Of a stretch of 64,000 bases of DNA, positions 10,851 through 22,717 are shown in pieces. Position 1 is the stretch's first letter. Each line of letters begins with the position of its first letter. The position numbers were made by a program, and so were the translations under genes. The stretch comes from Corynebacterium ulceribovis DSM 45146 (GTDB lineage Bacteria; Actinomycetota; Actinomycetes; Mycobacteriales; Mycobacteriaceae). The notes under the pieces were generated by a model. The model did not search any database. It was not told the origin of the DNA and worked only from the letters and a program-made list of their open reading frames with translations. The DNA lies in assembly GCF_000372445.1 (NCBI RefSeq), contig NZ_AQUY01000001.1:637553-701552 (forward strand), read 5' to 3'.

Positions 10851-11861
10851 ATGAGTTCCTATGGCCTGGGTGTTGTCGGTGCGGCTGACCACGTCGCTGC
10901 GGCGGATATTGTGGCCGGTGAAAATGGCCACGATCTGTTCATGGCGCGTCTGCCGGGCGAACGCATCGGCGCACTAACCGCCGCCTTGCTTGATGGGCTG
11001 CATTTAGACATCGGCCCGCGCACCATGCGCATGCTGCCAGACACCTCCGACGCACGCCCCGCCGCCGTCCTGCGCCGCCTTCGCGATATTTGGCAGCGGA
11101 TATTCGACGCGAGCGAAATGATGTGGCCAGCTGGGCGTCCGGTCCGCATTCAGGTTGCTGGCCCGTGGTCACTTGCCGCCGGGATAGAGCTTTTTGACGG
11201 TCACTTGGTGCTCACCGACCGCGGCGCCCGCCGCGATATCGCCGATGCGCTCGCAGAAGCCACCGTCGGCTACATCGCGCGCATTCAGCGTCGCTTTGCC
11301 GGTGATGTTCATGTGCAGTTCGATGAACCGCTGCTGCCTGCGGTGATGGCCGGCAACCTGCGTGGTGTGCATGAATGGGACACCATCGCGCCTGTTCCGA
11401 CCGTCGATGCCGTGGAGTTGCTCGGCCGGACCATCGGGGCAGTACGGGGCTCCGCTGCGTCAATAAGCATTAATCTGCCGGGGACGAAACTGGCCGGAAC
11501 CGCGCCAACTAACCCGGTACCGTGGTCGCTGCTGCGGGCACTGCAAGGGACCGATGCGCAGGTAGAGACGGTGCTGCTGCCGAAACGGGTCATAGTCGGC
11601 AGTGAGAATTTGGATGGGCTTGGCATGCTGATTTCCGAAGGTGCCCGCGTGGGGCTGGGGATTGCGCAGCAGGAAACGGACCCGCGGGCGGTGGCGATTT
11701 CGGTGGCGCGGCTGTGGGATGCACTGTCGCTGCGGCGCGACAGTCTGGTGAGCGATGTGGACGTGGTGCCGGACGGAGACCTGGTGCATGAGGCCGCCGC
11801 GAAGCTGACCATGCTGCGGCAGGCAGGCGAAATGCTGGTGCGCGACGCCGGTGACCTGTAG
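10851..11861 (+). CDS. MetE-C-terminal-domain-like protein lacking cysteines
   Basis: This 336-residue protein has the fold signature of the catalytic barrel of cobalamin-independent methionine synthase (PVRIQVAGPWSLA, then VHVQFDEPLLPAVMAG). Homologues sit between mnmA and ligA in many actinobacteria. MetE needs a zinc site with cysteine ligands; this protein contains no cysteine, and the position of the His-x-Cys strand reads ASISINLPG. It is therefore unlikely to be a working methionine synthase and its reaction is unknown. It starts 5 bp after mnmA, so a role linked to tRNA sulfur or methionine metabolism is only an inference. Confidence 0.75.
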   Translation: MSSYGLGVVGAADHVAAADIVAGENGHDLFMARLPGERIGALTAALLDGLHLDIGPRTMRMLPDTSDARPAAVLRRLRDIWQRIFDASEMMWPAGRPVRIQVAGPWSLAAGIELFDGHLVLTDRGARRDIADALAEATVGYIARIQRRFAGDVHVQFDEPLLPAVMAGNLRGVHEWDTIAPVPTVDAVELLGRTIGAVRGSAASISINLPGTKLAGTAPTNPVPWSLLRALQGTDAQVETVLLPKRVIVGSENLDGLGMLISEGARVGLGIAQQETDPRAVAISVARLWDALSLRRDSLVSDVDVVPDGDLVHEAAAKLTMLRQAGEMLVRDAGDL

Positions 11862-11888
11862 CGGCGCGCAGGCTAACCCTGGAGCAGG

Positions 11889-14736
<2,848 letters not shown>

Positions 14737-14758
14737 CCGAACCAAGAAACCAGAAGTA

Positions 14759-15130
14759 ATGGTGCTGTAAATCGGCAGCTTCAACTCTGATTACAACCCG
14801 ATTGTTGGCGTCGTCGCCACTGAAGAAGAATCGCGACAGCTGGAGAAGGACACCGCCGAGCACGCCATTTCTTGGGAACCAAAGGAAGTTTGCGATGCCG
14901 ATGGTGCCCCAGCTGATGGTGAGCCATTGTGGGTGCTGGTGTCAGACAGCTACTCCGCGCAGCATATGCCCGATGAACCTGACCTCATTGACGTCTTCGC
15001 AACGCTGCCTGCAGCCCAAGCTACACAGCAGAAATACAAACAACGGCAGCAGTACGATGCGCTTATTTGGCAGCTGACCATGGGTGCAGTGGACCTCTCC
15101 GCCCCCGACTGGACTTACTACGGTGACTAG
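14759..15130 (+). pseudogene. Small conserved-looking gene with a TAA at codon 4
   Basis: From ATG 14759 the frame reads M-V-L, then TAA at 14768-14770, then stays open for 120 codons to TAG at 15128-15130. The downstream frame looks like a real protein (IGSFNSDYNPIVGVVATEEE, later QLTMGAVDLSAPDWTYYGD) and its codon use matches the neighbours. No usable in-frame ATG, GTG or TTG occurs before about codon 58. A nonsense change is the simplest reading. The last 75 bp recur at 16600-16676. Function unknown. Confidence 0.55.
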
Positions 15131-15132
15131 CC
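15056..15132 (+). repeat. Direct repeat copy A flanking a 1.5 kb insert
   Basis: A 77-bp segment holding the 3' end of the small gene above. It matches 16600-16676 with about six differences, including three in the first nine bases and two at CTCTCC/CTTACC. The two copies are 1544 bp apart. Confidence 0.8.
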
Positions 15133-15163
15133 CGTCATAGAGCTAGCCAGGCAACAGGGAGGC

Positions 15164-15400
15164 CTACAATCGGGAAGCGATTTCTGCAGCGATAACGCTG
15201 GTTTTCAGGTCCTCGCCAGTAGCGTCGCGGTATTTTTTTGCTGCCCCCGGCCAATCGCCACTTTTGGCGAGTGCGACGACGTCGCGAAATTTCTCGGCCG
15301 CAAAATAATCGCGCGCGCTGGTGTCTAGAAGGTGCTTCTCGACGAAATTGGCGGCATCTCGAGGGCTCTGGGGAGATCGAAAGATTTTACCCAAACGCAT
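15164..15400 (-). CDS. Small cytosolic protein, possible partner of the secreted protein upstream
   Basis: A 78-residue, mostly helical, charged protein without signal peptide or membrane segment. It starts at ATG 15400 with a good ribosome site (AGGAGC at 15405-15410, 4 nt upstream), inside or just after the stop of the secreted-protein gene, so the two are transcribed together and probably translationally coupled. It has no recognised family. Position and size would fit an immunity-type protein, but this is inference. It lies within the insert between the two direct repeats. Confidence 0.6.
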   Translation of the reverse strand: MRLGKIFRSPQSPRDAANFVEKHLLDTSARDYFAAEKFRDVVALAKSGDWPGAAKKYRDATGEDLKTSVIAAEIASRL

Positions 15401-15408
15401 TGTAGCTC

Positions 15409-15990
15409 CTAGTTTGCCCAAGGCGTGGCGCACCAGGCGCCGGCACCGGCGAGTGTTGCGGCGAGCCCTGCAACACCGCCCTTGACGGCGTTAATGCCGA
15501 CGAGCCTGACGATGACGTAAGCAGCGTCTTTCCAGTTCTTTACCGCTATCAGGTACGCAAGTTGCGATCCGCCACCTGCGGCACCACCAACGAGTGCCCC
15601 GAGTCCGGTGGCATCAATGACGCAGTCGCGGTAAGCCTGCGAGTTCACAGCATGTCGGGGTGCGATTCGGGGGCTTCCGTCCCGGTTGTTTCCATTCAGA
15701 GAGTTTGCGATGGCCTCTAACTGTTCGATCGGCACGTCGGAGTCGGCGGCGGCTTCTTCATTCACTTTCCAATGACCGTCACGCTTGTTGAGAAGAGTGC
15801 CGAACAGTTCTTCTGACGCTGCTGCAGCCTGCTCAAGTTCTTCGTTCGAGAGCTCGTGTGTCAAGGCAGCAGCCGGCTTTTGAATGCCCCCCTCGGTGTC
15901 GGGTGCAGCGGTGGCTGTTGTTACGGAAAGCGAAGAGAAAGCAAGGGCGCTTGCAGTGATGAGGGCTGTCAGGCGAGCGAATTTGCGCAT
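15409..15990 (-). CDS. Secreted two-cysteine glycine-rich protein (bacteriocin-like candidate)
   Basis: This 193-residue precursor has a clear signal peptide (Arg/Lys N-terminus, hydrophobic core, cleavage near ATAAP at about 30). The mature part has a charged helical region (residues 45-95, with Glu/Gln/Ala) and a C-terminal hydrophobic segment of about 70 residues that is rich in Gly and Ala (GLGALVGGAAGGG, then GGVAGLAATLAGAGAW) and bounded by Cys123 and Cys187. The last residues are aromatic (WCATPWAN). This resembles membrane-active peptides with a glycine-zipper and a disulfide, but no known family was recognised. ATG 15990 follows GAAGGA. A small co-directional gene follows. Confidence 0.65.
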   Translation of the reverse strand: MRKFARLTALITASALAFSSLSVTTATAAPDTEGGIQKPAAALTHELSNEELEQAAAASEELFGTLLNKRDGHWKVNEEAAADSDVPIEQLEAIANSLNGNNRDGSPRIAPRHAVNSQAYRDCVIDATGLGALVGGAAGGGSQLAYLIAVKNWKDAAYVIVRLVGINAVKGGVAGLAATLAGAGAWCATPWAN

Positions 15991-16291
15991 AATTGTCCTT
16001 CGAGTTTTGGGGATGAATATGAACTTAGACTGTTCGCACTTACGGCGTTGGTGTCACAGGACACTATCAAGCAAAGGAAACTTTTGTTGAATCGCAATCT
16101 GCGTAGTTGGCTGGTAGGTACGGTGTAGCTACCTCCGTACGTTCGCAGTAAAAGCGTCTTCTAAAGACCCGGCAGCAGGGTGGGGCGATTCGGAGGGCGA
16201 CCAGAAATGACGCCCAGTTCAGTGACAGGTTGGGCGCTCATTTCCTTTGCACAATCGACTTCGATTCTGTGGTGGCGTCTGTTACCTGGTC
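15991..16291. other. Non-coding stretch upstream of the secreted-protein gene
   Basis: No convincing gene is seen here. It must contain the promoter of the minus-strand secreted-protein gene. Base composition is less GC-rich than the flanking housekeeping genes, in keeping with the accessory nature of the insert. Confidence 0.4.
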
Positions 16292-16621
16292 ATGGTCTTC
16301 GACAGCAGAGGCTCCATCCCCGCACTGATGCAGGTGAAGGTGCCCATGATTTCAGTCGAATCCTCGACCGGCTATTACCGAGACACATACGATGTTGATC
16401 CCATCTGCGCCGTGCCTGTCCATCTGTGTGGAAAGGAAACCGGAAAAGTGGCCGAGTACAGCGCTCTCTTAATCTTCTGTCTAGAGTCTCCGAAGTCGTT
16501 CAGAGTTTTGGAACCTGTTAACCTTTTCCGCATGGCGCAGCTTCAAGTTGGTTTCGCCTCGCCGTGTCGCTACATCATTACAGAGAACGCGATCACGGCG
16601 ATCTACTTATTTGGCAGCTGA
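16292..16621 (+). CDS. Doubtful hypothetical ORF running into repeat copy B
   Basis: An open frame of 109 codons from ATG 16292 with plausible amino-acid composition (SSTGYYRDTYDVDPICAVP, three cysteines) but no recognisable family and no clear ribosome site. It ends in a shifted frame inside repeat copy B, whose own coding frame is the other one, so this may be a gene fragment joined to unrelated sequence by recombination. Confidence 0.3.
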   Translation: MVFDSRGSIPALMQVKVPMISVESSTGYYRDTYDVDPICAVPVHLCGKETGKVAEYSALLIFCLESPKSFRVLEPVNLFRMAQLQVGFASPCRYIITENAITAIYLFGS

Positions 16622-16676
16622 CCATGGGGGCAGTGGACCTTACCGCCCCCGACTGGACTTACTACGGTGACTAGCC
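16600..16676 (+). repeat. Direct repeat copy B (truncated 3' end of the 14759-15130 gene)
   Basis: It repeats 15056-15132 at about 92% identity and keeps the coding frame LLIWQLTMGAVDLTAPDWTY followed by GD and TAG, but no gene body precedes it in frame. It directly abuts the stop of the ACT-domain gene. It is a duplicated gene end left at the far edge of the insert. Confidence 0.8.
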
Positions 16677-17330
16677 GGTAATCATCGCGCCAACAATCTG
16701 CGCCAAGTAGCCGTAGTGCTCAACCTCATTAGGCAAGTAATCTGGACCACCCGGGCGGCCAACCACCAGCGAGTAGCGCTCATTAATCGGCGCAGCACAT
16801 AGCGGTGACTCGAGCAACGCCCACGTCTCCGGCACCCATTCCTGAGCCTCCGGGTCCAAGGTTTGCGGCTGCGTTACTAGTGGTCCTTCCAACGAACGGC
16901 CATCATCTTCCGGCGCCGCAATCGACCCGACCACTCGGGTGGTCACGTTATCCACGGTTTGCAGAACCAGCGCCCACCCATTGGTTTGGGGTAGGGCATC
17001 CACCAGCGACTGTAAGGCCCGCTTGGGCATGAGTCGGTGTTCGGCAACGTCGGCAAGCAATTTAATTTCGCTGCGCTTATCGACGGTGCCGGAATATGGT
17101 CGGATGGAATCAACCTCGACCCCGTCGAGCGAGTGCGCTGCGGTAATAATCACATCCGGCAGGCGGCCTTGAGGCAGGTCCAGCACCATGTCATCAATGA
17201 CAATGCCGTCGTCAAGGCGGGTAACTGCATCCACGCTAATGATGTCGACATCCACTGCGCCCAGGGCAACAGCAAGTTCACCCAGGCTGCCAGGAGTGTC
17301 GGGAAGTTGGACGCGGATTAGGTAACTCAT
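16671..17330 (-). CDS. ACT-domain protein
   Basis: A 219-residue protein whose N-terminal ACT domain (SYLIRVQLPDTPGSLGELAV, then VDVDIISVDAVTR) is the type that binds amino acids or other small ligands. The rest has no obvious catalytic motif. Homologues occur between ligA and gatC in mycobacteria and corynebacteria, divergent from gatC, as here. The start at 17330 was chosen because the ACT domain begins immediately; upstream in-frame ATGs add only a poorly conserved stretch. A sensory role is likely, its target unknown. Confidence 0.8.
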   Translation of the reverse strand: MSYLIRVQLPDTPGSLGELAVALGAVDVDIISVDAVTRLDDGIVIDDMVLDLPQGRLPDVIITAAHSLDGVEVDSIRPYSGTVDKRSEIKLLADVAEHRLMPKRALQSLVDALPQTNGWALVLQTVDNVTTRVVGSIAAPEDDGRSLEGPLVTQPQTLDPEAQEWVPETWALLESPLCAAPINERYSLVVGRPGGPDYLPNEVEHYGYLAQIVGAMITG

Positions 17331-17467
17331 GGCACTAACCATAGTGAGGAAAGTTGACAGTTTTGCGCACAATGTTGCTGTAGCCCCCCAATGCGGACAA
17401 GGATGCAGGCTGGCGACTACCCTTAACGGGTATTACTACACCCGCCGAAGCGAAGGAGAACGTCCGC

Positions 17468-17764
17468 GTGTCTGAAATCTCGCGCGACCAAGTCGCCCAC
17501 TTGGCCAAGCTATCCCGATTGGCAATCCCCGAAGACGAGATGGACCACTACGCCGAACAGTTGGACTCCATCATTGGCCACATCAGCTCCATCGCAGATG
17601 TGAAGGAAGCCGCCGATGTGGAACCAATGAGCCACCCGGCAGCGCTGTTCGCCGCCATGCGTGACGACGTCGTTGAGCCTGGTTTGACCGCCGAACAGGC
17701 TCTGGACCAGGCCCCATCCGTTGACCAGGACCGTTTTGAGGTCCCACAGATTCTGGGAGAGTAA
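17468..17764 (+). CDS. gatC: Aspartyl/glutamyl-tRNA amidotransferase subunit C
   Basis: The 98-residue subunit of GatCAB, which converts Glu-tRNA(Gln) and Asp-tRNA(Asn) to the amidated forms. It has the expected pattern: RDQVAHLAKLSRLAIPEDE near the N-terminus, EPMSHP in the middle, and RDDVV...QAPSVDQDRFEVPQIL at the end. GTG start with AGGAG at 17454-17458. gatA begins 3 bp later, so the two are one operon; gatB lies 3.4 kb away behind pfkA and has its own promoter. Confidence 0.95.
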   Translation: MSEISRDQVAHLAKLSRLAIPEDEMDHYAEQLDSIIGHISSIADVKEAADVEPMSHPAALFAAMRDDVVEPGLTAEQALDQAPSVDQDRFEVPQILGE

Positions 17765-17767
17765 CCG

Positions 17768-19267
17768 ATGACTGCAAAGCACCTGCATAAGGACATCCCA
17801 GCGGGCGAACTGACCGCCATGACCGCCGCGGAACTGGCGGAAAAGATCCACTCCGGCGAAATCACCTCCGTTGCTGTTACCCAGGCACACCTAGACCGCA
17901 TCGCCGCAACCGACGGTGACCTCGGTGCCTTCCTGCACGTTGGCGCGGAAGAAGCGCTGGCGACCGCCGCGGAAGTTGACGCGAAGATCGCTGCTGGCGA
18001 AAAGCCACAGTCCGCGCTGGCTGGTGTCCCACTGGCACTGAAGGACGTGTTCGTCACCACCGATGCGCCAACGACTTGCGCATCGAAGATGCTGGAGGGC
18101 TACATCAGCCCTTACGACGCCACGGTCACCAAGAAGCTGCGCGAAGCCGGCATCCCAATCCTGGGCAAGACCAACCTGGATGAGTTCGCCATGGGCTCGT
18201 CCACCGAGAACTCCGCGTACCACGTCACCCGTAATCCGTGGGATACCGACCGCATGCCAGGTGGCTCCGGCGGCGGTTCCGCGGTGGCGTTGGCAGCAGG
18301 TCAGGCACCACTGGCTATCGGTACCGACACCGGCGGTTCCATCCGTCAGCCAGCTGCTATGACCGACACCGTTGGTGTGAAGCCGACCTACGGCACTGTC
18401 TCCCGCTACGGCCTAGTTGCGTGCGCATCGTCGCTGGATCAGGGTGGTCCAACCGCCCGCACCGTGCTGGATACCGCGCTGCTGCATGAGGTCATCGCTG
18501 GTTTCGACCCACTCGATGGCACCAGCATCAACAAGCCAGTTGCTCCAGTTGTGGCAGCTGCCCGGGAAGGCGCCAAGGGCGACCTGAATGGCGTCAAGGT
18601 TGGCGTCGTTAAGCAGCTCAATGGTGCGGAAGGCATCCAAGCTGGCGTAACTGAGGCCTTCCGGGCTGCGGTGGCGAAGCTGGAGGAGCTCGGCGCGACC
18701 GTCGTTGAGGTGGACTGCCCGAACTTCACACATGCGCTCGGTGCGTACTACCTGATTCAGATGTCGGAGATTTCCTCCAACCTCGCCCGTTTCGACGGTA
18801 TGCGTTACGGCCTGCGCGCAGGCGACGACGGCACCACCTCCGCCGATGACGTCATGTCCATCACCCGCGCCGAGGGCTTCGGCCCAGAGGTCAAGCGCCG
18901 CATCATGCTGGGTACCTACGCGCTGTCGGTCGGCTACTACGATGCCTACTACCTGCAGGCACAGCGGATCCGTACGTTGGTTGCGCAGGACTTTGAGAAG
19001 GCCTTTGAGCTTGCCGACGTTTTGGTGGCTCCAACCACCCCAACCACCGCATTTAAGCTTGGCGAGAATGTGGATGATCCATTGGCGATGTACAACTTCG
19101 ACCTGTGCACCTTGCCATTGAACCTGGCTGGTCTGTGTGGCATGTCTCTGCCAGTTGGTCTGGCGCCGGACACTCAAATGCCAACTGGCATGCAGATTAT
19201 GGCCCCTGCGCTGGCGGATGATCGCCTGTACCGCGTGGGTGCGGCCTACGAGGCAGCGACCAAGTAG
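17768..19267 (+). CDS. gatA: Aspartyl/glutamyl-tRNA amidotransferase subunit A
   Basis: The amidase subunit (499 residues) of GatCAB, which releases ammonia from glutamine. The Ser-cisSer-Lys catalytic set is visible: Lys92 in LALKDVF, the [16 protein letters not shown] loop, and [12 protein letters not shown] with the nucleophilic serine. [11 protein letters not shown]-like [16 protein letters not shown] is also canonical. Full length, tightly coupled to gatC. Since gltX is in this window, the organism presumably makes Gln-tRNA by the indirect route, with the non-discriminating GltX supplying Glu-tRNA(Gln). Confidence 0.96.
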   Translation: MTAKHLHKDIPAGELTAMTAAELAEKIHSGEITSVAVTQAHLDRIAATDGDLGAFLHVGAEEALATAAEVDAKIAAGEKPQSALAGVPLALKDVFVTTDAPTTCASKMLEGYISPYDATVTKKLREAGIPILGKTNLDEFAMGSSTENSAYHVTRNPWDTDRMPGGSGGGSAVALAAGQAPLAIGTDTGGSIRQPAAMTDTVGVKPTYGTVSRYGLVACASSLDQGGPTARTVLDTALLHEVIAGFDPLDGTSINKPVAPVVAAAREGAKGDLNGVKVGVVKQLNGAEGIQAGVTEAFRAAVAKLEELGATVVEVDCPNFTHALGAYYLIQMSEISSNLARFDGMRYGLRAGDDGTTSADDVMSITRAEGFGPEVKRRIMLGTYALSVGYYDAYYLQAQRIRTLVAQDFEKAFELADVLVAPTTPTTAFKLGENVDDPLAMYNFDLCTLPLNLAGLCGMSLPVGLAPDTQMPTGMQIMAPALADDRLYRVGAAYEAATK

Positions 19268-19277
19268 CGCACCAAAC

Positions 19278-19300
19278 CCGGACGGGGCAATCCCGTCCGG
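19278..19300 (+). terminator. Hairpin after gatA
   Basis: A perfect 9-bp stem CCGGACGGG/CCCGTCCGG with a five-base loop lies 10 bp after the gatA stop. No U-run follows, so it may stabilise the 3' end or act with Rho rather than be an intrinsic terminator. Confidence 0.45.
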
Positions 19301-19320
19301 ACAGCTGCACGGAATGCAAC

Positions 19321-19326
19321 TACACT
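19321..19326 (+). promoter_or_regulatory. -10 element of pfkA
   Basis: TACACT ends 7 nt before the pfkA ATG at 19334, predicting a leaderless transcript. It lies directly after the hairpin that follows gatA, so pfkA is probably transcribed on its own. Confidence 0.5.
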
Positions 19327-19333
19327 GGGAGTC

Positions 19334-20365
19334 ATGCGTATTGCGACCCTGACTTCCGGTGGTGACTGCCCCGGCCTGAACGCCGTTATCCGTGCTATTG
19401 TCCGAACCTCGAGCTCTGAGTTTGGATCCAATGTCGTCGGTTTTGAAGACGGTTGGATCGGCCTGATGGAAGACCGCCGGGTCCAGCTCTATGACGATGA
19501 ACGAATCGACCGGGTGCTGCGTCTTGGCGGCACCATGCTCGGCACCGGCCGCGTGCACCCCGACATTCTGATGTCCAGCCTGGACCGCATCAAAGAAAAC
19601 CTGGATGACGCTGGCATTGACGCCCTGATTCCTATCGGCGGCGAAGGCACCCTGAAGGCCGGTAAATGGCTTGCGGACAATGGTGTGCCAGTGGTCGGCG
19701 TGCCAAAAACCATTGACAATGACGTCAACGCCACCGACTACACCTTCGGTTTCGACACCGCAGTGGCTGTGGCCACCGATGCAGTGGACCGCCTGCACAC
19801 CACCGCAGAATCTCACCAGCGTGTGATGATCGTCGAAGTGATGGGTCGCCATGTCGGTTGGATTGCGCTGCACTCCGGTATGGCCGGCGGCGCACACCAC
19901 ATTGTTATTCCGGAAGTACCATTCGACATCGAAGAAATCTGTAAGCAGATGGAACGTCGCTTCCAGATGGGTGAAAAGTACGGCATTATCGTCGTCGCCG
20001 AAGGCGCCACCCCGAAGGAAGGCACCATGACTTACGACGAAGGCGGTGTGGACCAGTTCGGTCACCAGACCTTCACCGGCATCGGTCAGGTCATCGGCGA
20101 TGAAATTAAGCGCCGCATTGGTCGCGATGTTCGTACCACCGTTCTTGGCCACATTCAGCGTGGTGGTACCCCAACTGCCTACGACCGTGTGTTGGCTACC
20201 CGCTACGGTGTGCAGGCAGCTCGCGCAGCACACCGCGGTGAATTCGGCAAGATTGTGGCACTCAAGGGCGAGAACATCGAGCTGGTGGACATTGATGACG
20301 CAGTGTCCGTGCTCAAGACCGTGCCAATTGAGCGTTACCGCACCGCACAGGCACTATTCGGCTAG
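19334..20365 (+). CDS. pfkA: 6-phosphofructokinase
   Basis: The committed glycolytic enzyme (343 residues), phosphorylating fructose 6-phosphate. Motifs: [14 protein letters not shown] at the N-terminus, GGEGT at 102-106 and PKTIDND at 124-130, then the catalytic region FGFDTAV and MGRHVGWIA. Gly at the position after GGE (PPi-dependent enzymes have Asp there) points to ATP as donor, while Lys in PKTIDND is the usual actinobacterial variant. Its 3' end overlaps the convergent methyltransferase stop by 3-4 bp. Confidence 0.95.
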   Translation: MRIATLTSGGDCPGLNAVIRAIVRTSSSEFGSNVVGFEDGWIGLMEDRRVQLYDDERIDRVLRLGGTMLGTGRVHPDILMSSLDRIKENLDDAGIDALIPIGGEGTLKAGKWLADNGVPVVGVPKTIDNDVNATDYTFGFDTAVAVATDAVDRLHTTAESHQRVMIVEVMGRHVGWIALHSGMAGGAHHIVIPEVPFDIEEICKQMERRFQMGEKYGIIVVAEGATPKEGTMTYDEGGVDQFGHQTFTGIGQVIGDEIKRRIGRDVRTTVLGHIQRGGTPTAYDRVLATRYGVQAARAAHRGEFGKIVALKGENIELVDIDDAVSVLKTVPIERYRTAQALFG

Positions 20366-21156
20366 GCCCTGTAGCTGAACGCGTCGCAGCGGTAGGGCAG
20401 CGGCACCACGTCGCCGGGAGCAAAGCCCAAATGCTCAAAGAGATACCACCGTAGATTCGCCGCCACTTTCTCCCGAGTGGCGGCTTTTGCATTGAGCCAG
20501 TACGACCGAGTCCGCGCCAGCATCAGCACTTCCTCCGTCGTCAGCTCCGCCACCCAATCCAGCCGCAGCTCCTGCTCCAGCGCCAGCGGCGGGGCAGTGG
20601 CCGGCACAAAACCAGGCCTCAGCACATCACCCGAATGCATAATCCGGGTCAGTCGATGCACCCACGGCACCTGCACATCCAGCGTGTTCCACACCAGCAC
20701 CGCCCGACCACCCGGCGCCATAATCCGTGCTAGCTCCCGAGAAGCCCGCGGCACATCCACCCAGTGCCAGGTTTGCGCGCACACCACCGCGTCGACACTG
20801 GCGTCAGCCAGCCCAGTGGCTTCCGCCGTCGCCTGTACCCGAGCTGCCGTCGGGCAGGTCCGGCCCAGCACATCGAGCATCGCCCCACTGGGTTCTACCG
20901 CTATGACATCAAAACCAACGTCAATAAGCTGTTCGGTGAGCTTTCCGGTGCCGGCCCCAATATCGGCAACGGTGCGCGCCGCGGCGGGAATTAACTCCAA
21001 CACTTCGGGCGGATAGCCGGGGCGAACCGCGTGGTAGGCGTCGGCGCCGGTGCGAAATGCGCTGGCCGCGGTGGCACGGTGTCGGCCGTCGCGGAAGAGG
21101 GGGACATCGCGGGTGGATGTCGGTGGAATCGGCGGGTGTTCGCGGGGGCCTGGCAT
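20362..21156 (-). CDS. Class I SAM-dependent methyltransferase (UbiE/SmtA-like)
   Basis: A 264-residue protein with the full motif series: [15 protein letters not shown], motif [16 protein letters not shown], acidic loop [26 protein letters not shown] and the post-[13 protein letters not shown]. The substrate, probably a small molecule, is not determinable. The N-terminal 25 residues are Pro/Arg-rich and an internal start cannot be excluded. It converges on pfkA with a tiny 3' overlap, and it has no operon partner. Confidence 0.82.
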   Translation of the reverse strand: MPGPREHPPIPPTSTRDVPLFRDGRHRATAASAFRTGADAYHAVRPGYPPEVLELIPAAARTVADIGAGTGKLTEQLIDVGFDVIAVEPSGAMLDVLGRTCPTAARVQATAEATGLADASVDAVVCAQTWHWVDVPRASRELARIMAPGGRAVLVWNTLDVQVPWVHRLTRIMHSGDVLRPGFVPATAPPLALEQELRLDWVAELTTEEVLMLARTRSYWLNAKAATREKVAANLRWYLFEHLGFAPGDVVPLPYRCDAFSYRA

Positions 21157-21193
21157 GCGGCTAGCTTAATGGTTGGTTGTCGGCGGCTAATAG

Positions 21194-21199
21194 TAAGAT
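21194..21199 (+). promoter_or_regulatory. -10 element of gatB
   Basis: TAAGAT ends 8 nt before the gatB ATG, again predicting a leaderless mRNA. Confidence 0.4.
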
Positions 21200-21207
21200 G
21201 GGGCACC

Positions 21208-22713
21208 ATGACCGATGACTTGATGGACTTTGACGACGTCCTTGACCGCTTCGACCCTGTGATGGGTATGGAAGTTCACGTGGAGCTGAGCACGGAAACT
21301 AAGATGTTCTCCGCTTCTTCCGCGGACTTCGGTGCCGCCCCGAACTCCAATGTGGACCCAACGTGCCTGGGCCTGCCGGGCGCATTGCCGGTGGTCAATG
21401 CTAAGGGTGTCGAATGGGCCATCAAGATTGGCCTCGCCTTGAACTGCGAGATTGCCGAGTCTTCCCGCTTTGCTCGGAAGAATTACTTCTACCCAGACCA
21501 GCCGAAGAACTACCAGATTTCCCAGTACGACGAGCCAATCGCGTACAACGGCTACCTGGACATTCAGCTGGAGGACGGCACTGACTGGCGCATCGAAATT
21601 GAGCGCGCCCACATGGAGGAAGACACCGCGAAGCTGACTCACGTCGGTGGTACTTCCGGCCGTATCCACGGTGCGACCCGTTCGCTTGTTGACGCTAACC
21701 GTGCCGGTATTCCATTGATTGAAATCGTCACTAAGCCAATCGAAGGCGCTGGTGCCCGCGCGCCGGAAGTCGCACGTGCGTACGTCTCTGCGCTGCGTGA
21801 TCTGGTCAAGTCGCTGGGTGTGTCCGATGCTCGCATGGACCAGGGATCGATGCGTGTGGACTCCAACCTGTCGCTGCGTCCAGTCGGCACTGAAGAGTTC
21901 GGTACCCGTACCGAAACCAAGAACATTAACTCTCTGAAGTCGGTGGAGCAGGCGGTGCGCTACGAAATGATGCGCCAAGCAGCTGTGCTCACCGCTGGCG
22001 GCAGCATTGACCAGGAAACCCGCCACTTCCAGGAAACTGACGGTTCGACCTCCAAGGGCCGCCCGAAGGAAACCGCGGATGACTACCGCTACTTCAACGA
22101 CCCAGACCTGCCGCCAGTGTTTGCACCGCGCGAATGGGTTGAAGAAATCCGCGCGACCTTGCCGGAACTGCCATGGGTGCGCCGCGCCCGCATCCAGCAG
22201 GAATGGGGTCTGAAGGATGAGGAAATGCGCGACCTGGTTAACGCCGGTGCACTGGACCTGATTGTCGATACCGTTGAGGCTGGTGCCAAGCCTGCCGATG
22301 CCCGCTCATGGTGGGTGGCGTACTTGGCGCAGAAGGCGAACGAAGCTGGCGTGGAACTGGCAGAGCTTGCCATTACTCCAGCTCAGGTTGCCCGCACTAT
22401 TGCGCTTATTGACGAAGGCAAGCTGACCAACAAGCTGGCCCGTAAGGCTGTCGATGGTGTGCTCGCCGGCGAAGGCGATGTGGATGAGGTCGTTAAGGCC
22501 CGCGGTCTGGAAGTTGTTCGCGATGATGGGGCAGTGACCGCTGCGGTGCAGGATGCACTAAACGCGAACCCAGACATTGTGGCGAAGCTGAAGGAAGACC
22601 CGAAGTCGAAGGCCGCTGGTGCCATTGTTGGCCAGGTGATGAAGGCTACGCGTGGTAAGGCTGACCCAGCGCAGGTCAACAAGCTGATCGCGGAACTCGC
22701 CGCTAAGATGTAG
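21208..22713 (+). CDS. gatB: Aspartyl/glutamyl-tRNA amidotransferase subunit B
   Basis: The tRNA-binding and kinase-like subunit of GatCAB (501 residues). Seen: [28 protein letters not shown], the [20 protein letters not shown] block with the glutamate-binding site, and the C-terminal YqeY-like helical tail domain ([20 protein letters not shown]). It completes the complex encoded by gatC and gatA 2-5 kb upstream. Two sortase-like genes follow, the first starting 4 bp after its stop. Confidence 0.96.
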   Translation: MTDDLMDFDDVLDRFDPVMGMEVHVELSTETKMFSASSADFGAAPNSNVDPTCLGLPGALPVVNAKGVEWAIKIGLALNCEIAESSRFARKNYFYPDQPKNYQISQYDEPIAYNGYLDIQLEDGTDWRIEIERAHMEEDTAKLTHVGGTSGRIHGATRSLVDANRAGIPLIEIVTKPIEGAGARAPEVARAYVSALRDLVKSLGVSDARMDQGSMRVDSNLSLRPVGTEEFGTRTETKNINSLKSVEQAVRYEMMRQAAVLTAGGSIDQETRHFQETDGSTSKGRPKETADDYRYFNDPDLPPVFAPREWVEEIRATLPELPWVRRARIQQEWGLKDEEMRDLVNAGALDLIVDTVEAGAKPADARSWWVAYLAQKANEAGVELAELAITPAQVARTIALIDEGKLTNKLARKAVDGVLAGEGDVDEVVKARGLEVVRDDGAVTAAVQDALNANPDIVAKLKEDPKSKAAGAIVGQVMKATRGKADPAQVNKLIAELAAKM

Positions 22714-22717
22714 GCCG

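Noticed and set aside
18413-20233. 606-codon minus-strand open frame opposite gatA and pfkA
   Set aside because: It is a shadow of two well-identified genes; long antisense frames are common in GC-rich DNA, and the His/Gly/Trp-rich composition is not protein-like.
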